Shown here piece by piece: positions 25,343-34,107 of a stretch of DNA of 64,000 nt. This stretch comes from CAKZNE01 sp963976435. Lineage in GTDB: Bacteria; Bacteroidota; Bacteroidia; Flavobacteriales; Schleiferiaceae. A program made the position numbers and the translations under genes. The notes below the pieces were generated by a model. The model did not search any database, was not told the origin of the DNA, and worked only from the letters and a program-made list of their open reading frames with translations. Location: positions 124,001-188,000 of the forward strand of contig CAXBKQ010000003.1 of assembly GCA_963976435.1 (NCBI GenBank), read 5' to 3'. Position 1 is the stretch's first letter, and the number at the start of each line of letters is the position of its first letter.

Positions 25343-27127
25343 ATGAGTGGTACACAGCCAACAAGGATATTCGATTTCCTTTATAACCAGCTAAACTCTA
25401 AGCCTCTAAACGATGCTTTAGTAAATAAAATAAATGGGGTTTGGACTCCTGTTTCTACCCAAGAATTTGTGGATAAATCCAATTGCATCTCAAGAGGGCT
25501 ATTAAGAATGGGTGTAAAACCACAAGAGAAAATTGCTTTAATTTCTTCTACCAATCGCTTTGAATGGAATATTTTGGATATAGGAACCCTTCAAATTGGT
25601 GCTGTTAATGTACCTGTATATCCAACAATTTCCAGCGAGGATTACAAATACATCTTTAATGATGCTGGCGTTACCTACTGCTTTCTTTCGGATAGGGAAT
25701 TGTACGATAAAGTAGCCAAAATAAAAGCCGATGTACCCAGCCTTAAGGAGATCTATATTTTTGATGAGGAAGAAGGTATAAAAAGCTGGAAGGAGGTGCT
25801 TAAATTAGGTGAGGATGATGGAAATCAAAATGAATTGGACGCCGCAAAAGCCAAGGTGAAAAATGAAGAGCTAGCCACCTTGATTTATACTTCTGGTACC
25901 ACTGGAAAACCAAAAGGGGTAATGCTATCTCACAATAACCTACTTAGCAATGTTCTCGATAGTGCCAACCGAATGCCTAAGTTTAACAATGCAAAGGCCT
26001 TAAGTTTTTTACCGGTTTGCCATGTATTTGAAAGAATGCTAACCTACCTGTACATACAAAACAATATCCCAATATATTTTGCCGAAGGAATAGATAAAAT
26101 TGGAGATAATATCCGAGAAGTAAAACCTGAAATTTTTAGCCTCGTACCGCGATTGTTGGAAAAGGTTTATGATAAAATTATCGCCAAGGGCGCAGAATTA
26201 ACAGGAATCAAGAGGAGTTTATTCTTTTGGGCGGCAGAGATGGCCGAAGATTATGAATTGGAAGGTAATTCGGTATTTTACAATTTTAAATTAGGGATCG
26301 CCAGAAAACTTATATTTTCTAAATGGCAAGAAGCCTTAGGAGGAAATGTTCAAGTTATGGTTTCAGGTGGTGCCGCATTAAACCCCAAATTATTGCGAAT
26401 TTTTTCCGCCGCAGGTTTTAATATTCAAGAGGGATATGGTTTAACCGAAACCTCACCTGTAATTGCGGTGAATGGTGAATTTGCAGATAAAAAGAAAATT
26501 GGAACCGTAGGCTGGCCTATCGACAATGTAGAGGTGAAAATTGCTGATGATGGTGAGGTTTTATGCAAAGGGCCAAATGTGATGATGGGATATTATAATC
26601 AACCCGAAAAAACCTCTGAGGTTATTGATAAGGATGGTTTCTTTCACACCGGTGATATAGGAACTTTTGTTGATGGTAAATTCTTGAAAATCACCGACAG
26701 GAAAAAAGAAATGTTCAAAAACTCCGCAGGGAAATATGTAGCCCCTCAACCCTTGGAAAATAAGCTGAAAGAATCCAGATTCATTGAACAAGTAATGGTA
26801 ATTGGTGAAGGAGAAAAACTGACAGCCGCTCTAGTACAACCTGATTTTGATTTTCTCAAGTCTTGGTGCGAAAGGAAAGGCCTAAAACATGCTAGTCAGG
26901 AAGAAATGGCTAATGACCCGAAAGTCAAAGATCGAATAATGGAGGATATTATTGAAATTAATAAGAACTTTGGAAAATGGGAGCAGATCAAAATAATTGA
27001 GATTTGTCCCGATGCATGGAGTGTAGATGCTGGACATCTAACCCCAAAATTAAGTTTGAAAAGACGCAATATTTTGAAACTCTATCCCGACTGTTATCAA
27101 CGAATTTATGGCCATACCAAAGATTAA
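25343..27127 (+). CDS. Long-chain fatty acid--CoA ligase (AMP-dependent synthetase)
   Basis: Activates fatty acids to acyl-CoA via an acyl-adenylate. The 594 residues contain the P-loop LIYTSGTTGKPKGVMLSHNN, the A5 motif QEGYGLTETSP, the A7 motif FFHTGDIG and the A8 motif ITDRKKEMFKNSAGKYVAP. The long form with the linker after A8 fits the FadD/FAA1-like branch found in Bacteroidota. ATG 25343 is preferred to TTG 25301. It is the first gene of the lipid-degradation block. Confidence 0.93.
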   Translation: MSGTQPTRIFDFLYNQLNSKPLNDALVNKINGVWTPVSTQEFVDKSNCISRGLLRMGVKPQEKIALISSTNRFEWNILDIGTLQIGAVNVPVYPTISSEDYKYIFNDAGVTYCFLSDRELYDKVAKIKADVPSLKEIYIFDEEEGIKSWKEVLKLGEDDGNQNELDAAKAKVKNEELATLIYTSGTTGKPKGVMLSHNNLLSNVLDSANRMPKFNNAKALSFLPVCHVFERMLTYLYIQNNIPIYFAEGIDKIGDNIREVKPEIFSLVPRLLEKVYDKIIAKGAELTGIKRSLFFWAAEMAEDYELEGNSVFYNFKLGIARKLIFSKWQEALGGNVQVMVSGGAALNPKLLRIFSAAGFNIQEGYGLTETSPVIAVNGEFADKKKIGTVGWPIDNVEVKIADDGEVLCKGPNVMMGYYNQPEKTSEVIDKDGFFHTGDIGTFVDGKFLKITDRKKEMFKNSAGKYVAPQPLENKLKESRFIEQVMVIGEGEKLTAALVQPDFDFLKSWCERKGLKHASQEEMANDPKVKDRIMEDIIEINKNFGKWEQIKIIEICPDAWSVDAGHLTPKLSLKRRNILKLYPDCYQRIYGHTKD

Positions 27128-27134
27128 TGTCTTT

Positions 27135-27908
27135 ATGATAAAAAAAATTAGCACCCTTTTAAGTTTTGCAGTACTACTAGGTACAATGGTAGGATGTGGA
27201 AGCTCAAAAAAGGAAATGGGTTTTAAAATTTCAACTCTAGAATCTCAAGTTGGCCAATTGAAATCTCAAACGCAGGAGGCACGTAGGGAAACGAAAAAAG
27301 TAAGGGAAGAAATTCGAAAAATTAAAGAAAACCGAGAAATCGATAAAGAGCTTTATTGCGACAGTGTAATAGAGGCCAACGAAGATTTAAATCAGGAGAT
27401 TTTGGTGTTGAAGAATAGACTTTACGATAAAAGTTTAGCCAATGGTCTTGACTCCATTCATCCTAGTCTTAAAAAGTCCTACCACAGCGAACATATTCCG
27501 GAAAAAAGAAAGCAAATGATGGAGCAGTTTAACTCACATTACCTTAGCATGTGCGTTAGGATGAAAGCTTCCTATAGACTGTTTTCTGAGCAAATTATTA
27601 TTGAATATGAGCTCAACCCAATCAGTAAAACCTTTGAAGGTTATATCCGCCATCAATATATTCCAGATATGGGTGCTGATGAATATGGCTTTCAGAGAAT
27701 GAAAGGTTTTTATAGCTATACGGATAAGGGAACCCTTAGACTTCAATTCAGTACTTTGGATGGAAAGGCAGTGGATATAATCTTATTGCATAATCCTAAA
27801 AATGAGATTTACAATGCGATTGAAGGGAATGAGGATGATCTAGAAAAAATCAATACCAAGGTTGTAGGATTGGATCAATTCTATTTTGCGAAATGTCCTA
27901 CTAAATAG
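27135..27908 (+). CDS. Coiled-coil lipoprotein of unknown function
   Basis: A 257-residue protein with lipoprotein signal (MIKKISTLLSFAVLLGTMVGCGSS, read in two parts; lipobox TMVGC). A heptad-rich coiled coil follows (about residues 33-75, with QVGQLKSQTQEARRETKK), then a region from about 120 to 257 that looks mixed alpha/beta. I do not recognise a family. It starts 7 bases after the CoA ligase stop, so the two are co-transcribed, and the MarR operator lies just after its end. The link to fatty-acid uptake is positional only. Confidence 0.72.
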   Translation: MIKKISTLLSFAVLLGTMVGCGSSKKEMGFKISTLESQVGQLKSQTQEARRETKKVREEIRKIKENREIDKELYCDSVIEANEDLNQEILVLKNRLYDKSLANGLDSIHPSLKKSYHSEHIPEKRKQMMEQFNSHYLSMCVRMKASYRLFSEQIIIEYELNPISKTFEGYIRHQYIPDMGADEYGFQRMKGFYSYTDKGTLRLQFSTLDGKAVDIILLHNPKNEIYNAIEGNEDDLEKINTKVVGLDQFYFAKCPTK

Positions 27909-27910
27909 TG

Positions 27911-27924
27911 TTATGCACGCATAA
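27911..27924. promoter_or_regulatory. Inverted-repeat operator upstream of marR
   Basis: TTATGC-AC-GCATAA is a perfect 14-base inverted repeat. It overlaps the minus-33 position of the promoter whose minus-7 element is at 27936-27943. The same core (TATGC, two bases, GCATA) occurs upstream of the acyl-CoA dehydrogenase gene at 32114-32129. The likely ligand is the MarR protein encoded immediately downstream; this is inference. Confidence 0.6.
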
Positions 27925-27935
27925 TATTTTTTTTC

Positions 27936-27943
27936 TATATTTG
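27936..27943 (+). promoter_or_regulatory. Minus-7 promoter element for the marR-fad operon
   Basis: TATATTTG fully matches TAnnTTTG, 22 bases before the TTG start of the MarR gene. Confidence 0.65.
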
Positions 27944-27965
27944 GTCTACTTCAAAAAGGTAAAAT

Positions 27966-28412
27966 TTGAAACCAGAACAGACCGTCGACTTCCACATTAA
28001 GAAAACTTGGCAGAACATTGCCAAGATGTATAATGAAAAGGCATCAAATTATGGAGCAACCATGGCCACAGGTTATGTGCTCCTAAATGTTGATTTAGAG
28101 AAGGGAACTCCTTCTACTTCTCTCGGCCCAAAAATGGGCATGGAGGCCACTAGCCTCTCTCGCATACTTAAAAGTATGGAGGAGAAAGATCTAATTTTTA
28201 GGCAAAGGAACCCTAAAGATGGCCGAGGAGTTTTAATCTTTTTAACTGCCTTTGGTAAAGAAAAGCGAGAAGATGCTAAAAAGGCCGTCATCGAGTTTAA
28301 TCAAGAAGTTTTCAATAAAGTTGAAAGTCATAAAATGGATTCCTTTTTTGAAGTGATGGAAATCATAAATGAACTTGTTGCCGAACAAAAAAATTATCAA
28401 GAAAATACATGA
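27966..28412 (+). CDS. MarR family transcriptional regulator
   Basis: A 148-residue winged-helix regulator. It has the start KPEQTVDFHIKKTWQ, the family hydrophobic core LEKGTPSTSLGPKMGMEATS forming the recognition helix region, and the wing FRQRNPKDGRGVLIFLT. The start is TTG 27966; no nearer ATG fits and the N-terminus matches Bacteroidota relatives that I recall. It overlaps the next gene by four bases (ATGA), so regulator and beta-oxidation enzymes are coupled. Likely an acyl-CoA or fatty-acid-responsive repressor of its own operon and of the dehydrogenase gene; the ligand is inferred. Confidence 0.88.
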   Translation: MKPEQTVDFHIKKTWQNIAKMYNEKASNYGATMATGYVLLNVDLEKGTPSTSLGPKMGMEATSLSRILKSMEEKDLIFRQRNPKDGRGVLIFLTAFGKEKREDAKKAVIEFNQEVFNKVESHKMDSFFEVMEIINELVAEQKNYQENT

Positions 28413-30814
28413 AACGTACAATTAGAAAAGTTGCAGTCTTAGGCTCAGGAATAATGGGCTCAAGAATCGCCTGTCATTTTGCAAATATTGGAGTTGAAGT
28501 TTTATTATTGGACATAAGCCCAAAGGAGCTCAACGCCAGAGAAGAGAAGTCAGGCCTGAGTTTAGAGGATAAGAGAGTGAAAAACAGATTGGTAAATGAA
28601 GCCCTTCAGTCAGCCTTAAAAAGCAGTCCATCTCCTATTTATAGTAAGTCTTATGCCTCCAGAATAAAAACAGGAAACTTTGATGATGACCTTGAAAAGG
28701 TCTCCAAGGTGGATTGGATTATTGAGGTGGTCGTAGAGAGGCTGGATATAAAACAACAGGTATTCGAAAATGTTGAAAAATACAGGAGCCCGGGTAGTAT
28801 TATTTCCTCCAATACTTCAGGAATTCCTATTCATTTGATGTTGGAAGGAAGAAGTGAGGATTTTCAAAAGCATTTTTCTGGAACCCACTTTTTTAATCCT
28901 CCAAGATATTTAGAGTTACTAGAGATTATTCCAAGTCCGAAAACAGATCCAGAACTAGTTGATTTTTTAATGGATTATGGGAAAAATAAGCTTGGAAAAA
29001 CAACAGTACTTTGTAAGGATACCCCAGCATTTATAGCTAATAGGGTAGGAGTTTTTGGAATTATGGATTTATTTAATTCTGTACAAAAACTAGGATTATC
29101 GGTTGAAGATGTTGATAAATTAACTGGACCAGTAATAGGTAGACCAAAGTCTGCCACCTTTAGAACAGCGGATGTTGTTGGTTTAGATACTCTAATTCAT
29201 GTGGCCAATGGAGTTCATAAAGCTGTGCCAAATGATGAGGAAAATCAAACATTTGAACTTCCGGATTTCCTAGTCAAAATGCAGGAAAATAATTGGTTGG
29301 GATCTAAAACTGGTCAGGGCTTTTATAAAAAGGTGAAAAATGAGCAAGGCCGATCCGAAATATTATCCTTGGATTTGGATAGTATGGAATATAAGCCTCA
29401 GAAAAAATCAAAGTTTCCGAGTTTAGAATTGACTAAAACCATCGATAAGGTAGAAGATAGGTTTAAGGTTTTAGTAAGTGGAAAAGACAAAGCAGCTGAG
29501 TTTTATAGAATGTCATTTGCCCATGTATTTGCTTATGTTTCCAATAGAATTCCGGAGATATCCGAGGAGTTATATAGCATCGATGCAGGACTAAGAGCAG
29601 GTTTTGGTTGGAAACATGGCCCCTTTGAGATTTGGGATGCCATTGGAATGAAAAAAGGCCTAGAAATAATTGAAGCCGAAGGTAAAAAAACGGCGGATTG
29701 GGTTTTGGAAATGAAGGAAAATGGAGCCGAAAGTTTTTATAAAATAGAAAATGGAAGGAAACAGTTTTATTCCATTCCGGATAAAAAGTATATAGAAATC
29801 CCAGGTCAGATTAAGACCATTATTTTAGACCATATTCGAAATACAAATACCATTTGGTCTAATAATGAATGTTCGGTTTTAGATTTAGGTGATGGTATAG
29901 TTAATATCGAATTTCACTCAAAAATGAATACCCTAGGGTCCGGTGTTTTGGCAGGAATTAATAAAGGTATTGAAATTGCCGAGAAGGATTTTCGAGGGGT
30001 AGTTGTATCCAACCAAGGTGATAATTTTACGGTAGGAGCAAATTTGGCAATGATTTTTATGATGGCCATTGAACAAGAATATGATGAGCTGAATTTTGCT
30101 ATTAAATATTTTCAGGATAGCATGATGAAATTGAGATACTCCTCTGTTCCAACGGTTGTTGCTCCTTTTGCCATGACTTTAGGTGGTGGCTGTGAGGCTT
30201 CCTTACATGCAGATGCTGTTCAAGCATATGCGGAAACCTATGTGGGATTGGTGGAATTTGGAGTAGGTTTAATTCCAGGCGGTGGTGGTACTAAGGAACT
30301 CACCAAAAGGGCTAGCGAAAGATATTTAAAAGATGATGTAGAGTTAAATGCATATCGAGAAAATTTATTGAAAATTGCCCAAGCTCAGGTTTCTACTTCT
30401 GCAGTTGAAGCTTTTGAAAATGGAATTTTTATCGAAGGTAGGGATGGAATTAGCATGAATAAACAAAGGCTTATTAGCGATGCCAAAGAAAGAGTTTTGG
30501 CCCTCGCAGATATTGGTTATCAAATGCCTGTTCGAGAGAGAGATATCAAAGTTCTTGGAAAGCAAGCTTTAGGGGTATTCCAAATTGGCGCTCATCAAAT
30601 GCTAGAAGGAGGATATATTAGTGAGTATGAAAAAATGATGGTTAGCAAACTGGGATATGTAATGGCCGGTGGTGATTTAAGTGAACCAACATTCGTTTCA
30701 GAACAATATTTATTGGATTTAGAAAGGGAGGTTTTCCTAAGTCTTTGTGGTGAAAAGAAAACTTTAGAAAGAATCCAACACATGTTGAAAACCGGAAAAC
30801 CACTAAGAAACTAA
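28409..30814 (+). CDS. 3-hydroxyacyl-CoA dehydrogenase / enoyl-CoA hydratase (FadB-like)
   Basis: Bifunctional beta-oxidation protein of 801 residues. The dehydrogenase comes first: NAD-binding VAVLGSGIMGSRIACHFA at the N-terminus and the HFFNPPRYLELLEI region near residue 160. The hydratase comes second, with NFTVGANLAMIF and MTLGGGCEASLHAD near residues 545-600 and GLIPGGGGTKEL near 625. This order is opposite to E. coli FadB but normal for Bacteroidota. It is second in the marR operon, with thiolase following after 55 bases. Confidence 0.94.
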   Translation: MKRTIRKVAVLGSGIMGSRIACHFANIGVEVLLLDISPKELNAREEKSGLSLEDKRVKNRLVNEALQSALKSSPSPIYSKSYASRIKTGNFDDDLEKVSKVDWIIEVVVERLDIKQQVFENVEKYRSPGSIISSNTSGIPIHLMLEGRSEDFQKHFSGTHFFNPPRYLELLEIIPSPKTDPELVDFLMDYGKNKLGKTTVLCKDTPAFIANRVGVFGIMDLFNSVQKLGLSVEDVDKLTGPVIGRPKSATFRTADVVGLDTLIHVANGVHKAVPNDEENQTFELPDFLVKMQENNWLGSKTGQGFYKKVKNEQGRSEILSLDLDSMEYKPQKKSKFPSLELTKTIDKVEDRFKVLVSGKDKAAEFYRMSFAHVFAYVSNRIPEISEELYSIDAGLRAGFGWKHGPFEIWDAIGMKKGLEIIEAEGKKTADWVLEMKENGAESFYKIENGRKQFYSIPDKKYIEIPGQIKTIILDHIRNTNTIWSNNECSVLDLGDGIVNIEFHSKMNTLGSGVLAGINKGIEIAEKDFRGVVVSNQGDNFTVGANLAMIFMMAIEQEYDELNFAIKYFQDSMMKLRYSSVPTVVAPFAMTLGGGCEASLHADAVQAYAETYVGLVEFGVGLIPGGGGTKELTKRASERYLKDDVELNAYRENLLKIAQAQVSTSAVEAFENGIFIEGRDGISMNKQRLISDAKERVLALADIGYQMPVRERDIKVLGKQALGVFQIGAHQMLEGGYISEYEKMMVSKLGYVMAGGDLSEPTFVSEQYLLDLEREVFLSLCGEKKTLERIQHMLKTGKPLRN

Positions 30815-30869
30815 GGTTTTTGTGGAATTGAAATTAAGCTTATAAAGGTTTGAAAAAAAAGAATTAGAA

Positions 30870-32048
30870 ATGAAAGAAGCATATATAGTAGCCGCAAAAA
30901 GAACAGCAGTCGGAAAATCCTCAAAGGGCGTTTTTAGATTTACTCGTCCAGATGATTTGGCAGCGCAGGTAATTCAAAAGTTAATGGCGGATATGCCAGA
31001 ATTAGATAAAGATCGCATAGATGATGTTATCGTTGGAAATGCAATGCCCGAAGCCGAACAGGGATTAAATGTAGGAAGATTGATTTCTCTTATGGGCTTA
31101 AATACCGACAAGGTTCCTGGAGTTACCGTAAACAGATATTGCTCCTCTGGTATTGAAAGTATTGCCATTGCCAGTGCTAAAATTAGATCTGGAATGGCAG
31201 ATTGTATTATCGCTGGAGGTACAGAAAGTATGAGTTATATCCCCATGGGAGGATATAAGGTTACGCCAAATTATAACACTTCTCTAAGCCATCCAGATTG
31301 GTATAATAATATGGGACTTACTGCCGAGGCTGTTGCGGAGAAATATAAAGTTTCTAGAGAAGATCAGGATGCCTTTTCACTTAGATCCCATGAAAGAGCA
31401 TTAAAGGCTATTGAGGAAGGAAAATTTAAAGAGGAAATTATCCCTATTGAAATTGAAGAAACCTTTTTAGATCATAATGAGAAAAAACAGAAAAGAAATT
31501 TTACAGTTGATACAGACGAAGGCCCACGAAAAGGTTCTAATATTGACGCCTTAGCAAAATTACGTCCCGTATTTGCTGCAAAGGGTTCTGTAACAGCTGG
31601 AAATTCCTCCCAAACTTCAGATGGAGCAGCTTTTGCCATCATAATGAGTGAGGATATGGTTAATGAATTAGGACTTAAACCCATCGCAAGACTAGTTTCC
31701 TATGCTGTTGCTGGGGTTCATCCTAGAATAATGGGTATTGGTCCTGTTGAAGCTATTCCAAAAGCATTGAAGCAGGCCTCTATGAAACTTGAGGATATTG
31801 ATATAATTGAATTAAATGAAGCTTTTGCATCTCAATCTTTGGCCGTGGCTCGTGAATTAGATATCAATCAGGATATTTTAAATGTGAATGGAGGGGCAAT
31901 TGCCTTAGGACATCCCCTAGGATGTACGGGCGCTAAACTTACGGTTCAAGCGCTTCACGAATTAAAAAGACGAAACAAGAAATTTGGAATGGTTACTATG
32001 TGTGTAGGTACTGGACAGGGAGCGGCTGGTATTTATGAAATGATGTAA
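30870..32048 (+). CDS. fadA: Acetyl-CoA C-acyltransferase (thiolase)
   Basis: Cleaves 3-ketoacyl-CoA with CoA in the last step of beta-oxidation. The 392 residues carry the nucleophile Cys in VNRYCSSGIESIAIA, the His of IALGHPLGCTGAK and the second catalytic Cys in TMCVGTGQGAAG. Third gene of the marR operon, ended by a terminator. With the upstream FadB-like protein it completes the trifunctional set. Confidence 0.95.
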   Translation: MKEAYIVAAKRTAVGKSSKGVFRFTRPDDLAAQVIQKLMADMPELDKDRIDDVIVGNAMPEAEQGLNVGRLISLMGLNTDKVPGVTVNRYCSSGIESIAIASAKIRSGMADCIIAGGTESMSYIPMGGYKVTPNYNTSLSHPDWYNNMGLTAEAVAEKYKVSREDQDAFSLRSHERALKAIEEGKFKEEIIPIEIEETFLDHNEKKQKRNFTVDTDEGPRKGSNIDALAKLRPVFAAKGSVTAGNSSQTSDGAAFAIIMSEDMVNELGLKPIARLVSYAVAGVHPRIMGIGPVEAIPKALKQASMKLEDIDIIELNEAFASQSLAVARELDINQDILNVNGGAIALGHPLGCTGAKLTVQALHELKRRNKKFGMVTMCVGTGQGAAGIYEMM

Positions 32049-32068
32049 ACTATTACCACTAAATGATA

Positions 32069-32093
32069 AAAGCGGCTTAGGCTGCTTTTTTTT
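32069..32093 (+). terminator. Rho-independent terminator after fadA
   Basis: Stem AAAGCGGC / GCTGCTTT (one G-T pair), loop TTAG, followed by eight T including the stem end. It separates the marR operon from the dehydrogenase gene. Confidence 0.8.
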
Positions 32094-32113
32094 CGCTAAT
32101 TTTTTTTCAATTT

Positions 32114-32129
32114 ACTATGCGTGCATAGT
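32114..32129. promoter_or_regulatory. Inverted-repeat operator upstream of acyl-CoA dehydrogenase
   Basis: ACTATGC-GT-GCATAGT is a perfect 16-base inverted repeat with the same core as the repeat upstream of marR. A weak minus-7-like TAAATTGC follows at 32139. It is the probable second binding site of the MarR regulator. Confidence 0.6.
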
Positions 32130-32182
32130 TTTATTTAGTAAATTGCTTCATCAATAAAAAGATTTCTAAAACAATTAACAGA

Positions 32183-33988
32183 ATGGCAGCAACAGCATCA
32201 GATCAAAAATTTCTTAAAGGCGGTGAGTTTTTGATTAGAGATATTTCTTCTGAGGAAATATTTATACCGGAGGAGTTTAATGAGGAGCAAAAAATGATGG
32301 CTGATGCCACTTCTGAATTTGTGGAAAAGGAAATTGCTCCACACCGCGAAAGGTTCGAAAATAAAGATTACCAATTCACGCTGGACTTAATGAAAAAAGC
32401 GGGAGAATTGGGCTTGTTGGGAATTTCTGTAAATCAAGAATATGGTGGACTAGGAATGGATTTTAATACCTCCATGCTAGTTTGTGATAGAATTTCAGGA
32501 ATTTCGGGTTCCATTTCTACTGCATATGGAGCACATACGGGAATAGGTACCCTACCCATTTCGCTATACGGAACCGAAGATCAAAAGAAAAAATATATTC
32601 CAAAACTGGCCTCTGGAGAGTGGATGGGAGCTTATTGCCTAACAGAGCCAGGAGCAGGATCTGATGCAAATTCAGGGAAATCTAGAGCTGAACTTACTTC
32701 AGATTCCAAGCATTATAAGATTAATGGACAAAAAATTTGGATTTCAAATGCTGGCTTTGCAGACCTTTTTATTGTGTTCGCTAAAATCGGTGATGACAAA
32801 AATTTAACGGGTTTTATTGTGGAGAGAACTTATGAAGGAATAAGTTTTGGAGAAGAAGAAAACAAATTAGGAATAAGGGCCTCTTCTACACGCCAGGTGT
32901 TTTTTAATGATTGCCTTGTACCCGTTGAAAATTTATTAGGAGAAAGAAATGGCGGTTTTAAAATTGCCATGAATGCTCTAAACTATGGTCGTATTAAATT
33001 AGCCGTAGCCACTTTAGATGCCTGCAGGAGGGTTATCCACCTTGCAAGTTCTTATGCCAATGAGCGTAAGCAATTTGGGCAATCACTTTCCAGTTTTCCT
33101 GCAATCCAGCAGAAGCTTGCCGAAATGGTTACCCAAACCTATGTCTCTGAAAGTGCTACTTATAGAGCTGGTCAGAATATTGAAGACCATATTGCAAGAT
33201 TGCAAGCTTCGGGGATGGGAAGCAGCGAATCCAAACTTAAAGGTGTTGAGGAATATGCCATAGAATGTGCTATTATGAAGGTCTTTAGTTCTGAAGTAGG
33301 CACCTTTGTTACAGATGAAGGTTTGCAAATTTTCGGTGGTATGGGATATAGTGCAGATGCTCCTCTAGAAGCAGCCTATAGGGATATGAGGATTTCCAGA
33401 ATTTACGAGGGAACCAACGAGATAAACCGCATGCATAGCGTAGGAATGCTTCTGAAAAAAGCTCTTAAAGGAGAGCTAGATCTTATGAGCCCTGCCATGA
33501 AAATTGCATCCGAGCTAATGTCAATACCATCTTTCGATAGCCCAGATTATTCTGTTTTATTCTCTGAAGAAAAGGAACAAATAAGCAAAATGAAGAAGGC
33601 CGTATTAATGATTGCGGGAAAGGCAGTGGAAAAATTCACCGTGGAAATTGAAGCTGAGCAAGAATTACTGATGGCAACTGCGGATATGCTAATTCAAATC
33701 TATGCTGCCGAAAGTGCTATGCTACGTTCTGAAAAAATGGCGAAGAATATAGGGGAAGAAAAGGCACAATTCTATATTGATATGGCTAGATTGTTTTTAC
33801 ATAACTCCATGGAAGCTGTGGGTAAAGCAGGTAGAGAGGCCATATATAGTTTCACCGAAGGTGATGAACAAAGAATGCTTCTAATGGGATTAAAAAGATT
33901 TGTAAAACCAAGTAATCCTATAAATCCCAGAGACCTAAGAAGAAGAATCGCTTCAAAGGTTATTCAAGAAGAAAAATACCCTCTATAA
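32183..33988 (+). CDS. Acyl-CoA dehydrogenase
   Basis: FAD enzyme that makes the trans-2-enoyl-CoA in the first step of beta-oxidation. The 601 residues have N-terminal, middle and C-terminal ACAD domains plus an extra C-terminal helical domain (about residues 440-601), the layout of very-long-chain (VLCAD/ACAD9-like) enzymes. Visible are YCLTEPGAGSDANSGKS, WISNAGFADLF and the catalytic Glu in ISRIYEGTNEINR. It is monocistronic between two terminators but shares the operator of the marR operon. Confidence 0.94.
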   Translation: MAATASDQKFLKGGEFLIRDISSEEIFIPEEFNEEQKMMADATSEFVEKEIAPHRERFENKDYQFTLDLMKKAGELGLLGISVNQEYGGLGMDFNTSMLVCDRISGISGSISTAYGAHTGIGTLPISLYGTEDQKKKYIPKLASGEWMGAYCLTEPGAGSDANSGKSRAELTSDSKHYKINGQKIWISNAGFADLFIVFAKIGDDKNLTGFIVERTYEGISFGEEENKLGIRASSTRQVFFNDCLVPVENLLGERNGGFKIAMNALNYGRIKLAVATLDACRRVIHLASSYANERKQFGQSLSSFPAIQQKLAEMVTQTYVSESATYRAGQNIEDHIARLQASGMGSSESKLKGVEEYAIECAIMKVFSSEVGTFVTDEGLQIFGGMGYSADAPLEAAYRDMRISRIYEGTNEINRMHSVGMLLKKALKGELDLMSPAMKIASELMSIPSFDSPDYSVLFSEEKEQISKMKKAVLMIAGKAVEKFTVEIEAEQELLMATADMLIQIYAAESAMLRSEKMAKNIGEEKAQFYIDMARLFLHNSMEAVGKAGREAIYSFTEGDEQRMLLMGLKRFVKPSNPINPRDLRRRIASKVIQEEKYPL

Positions 33989-34014
33989 TTTTATTTTGAT
34001 TTTTTTTATTGGTT

Positions 34015-34049
34015 AAAATGCCAACTGAATACTTCAGTTGGCATTTTTT
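34015..34049 (+). terminator. Rho-independent terminator after acyl-CoA dehydrogenase
   Basis: A 15-base perfect stem (34015-34029 with 34033-34047), core GCCAACTGAA, 3-base loop TAC, ending in a T-run. Confidence 0.92.
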
Positions 34050-34107
34050 GTTTTAAACATGTCTATCTCGCTAATAATTTTTTAATATTGAATTCAAATT
34101 TCCCATT

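Noticed and set aside
33018..33328. Short frames on both strands inside the acyl-CoA dehydrogenase gene
   Set aside because: They are shadows of the real gene, which is continuous and conserved.
33424..33440. GCATGCATAG-like palindrome in the acyl-CoA dehydrogenase coding sequence
   Set aside because: It does not match the TATGC-N2-GCATA operator and lies inside a coding region.
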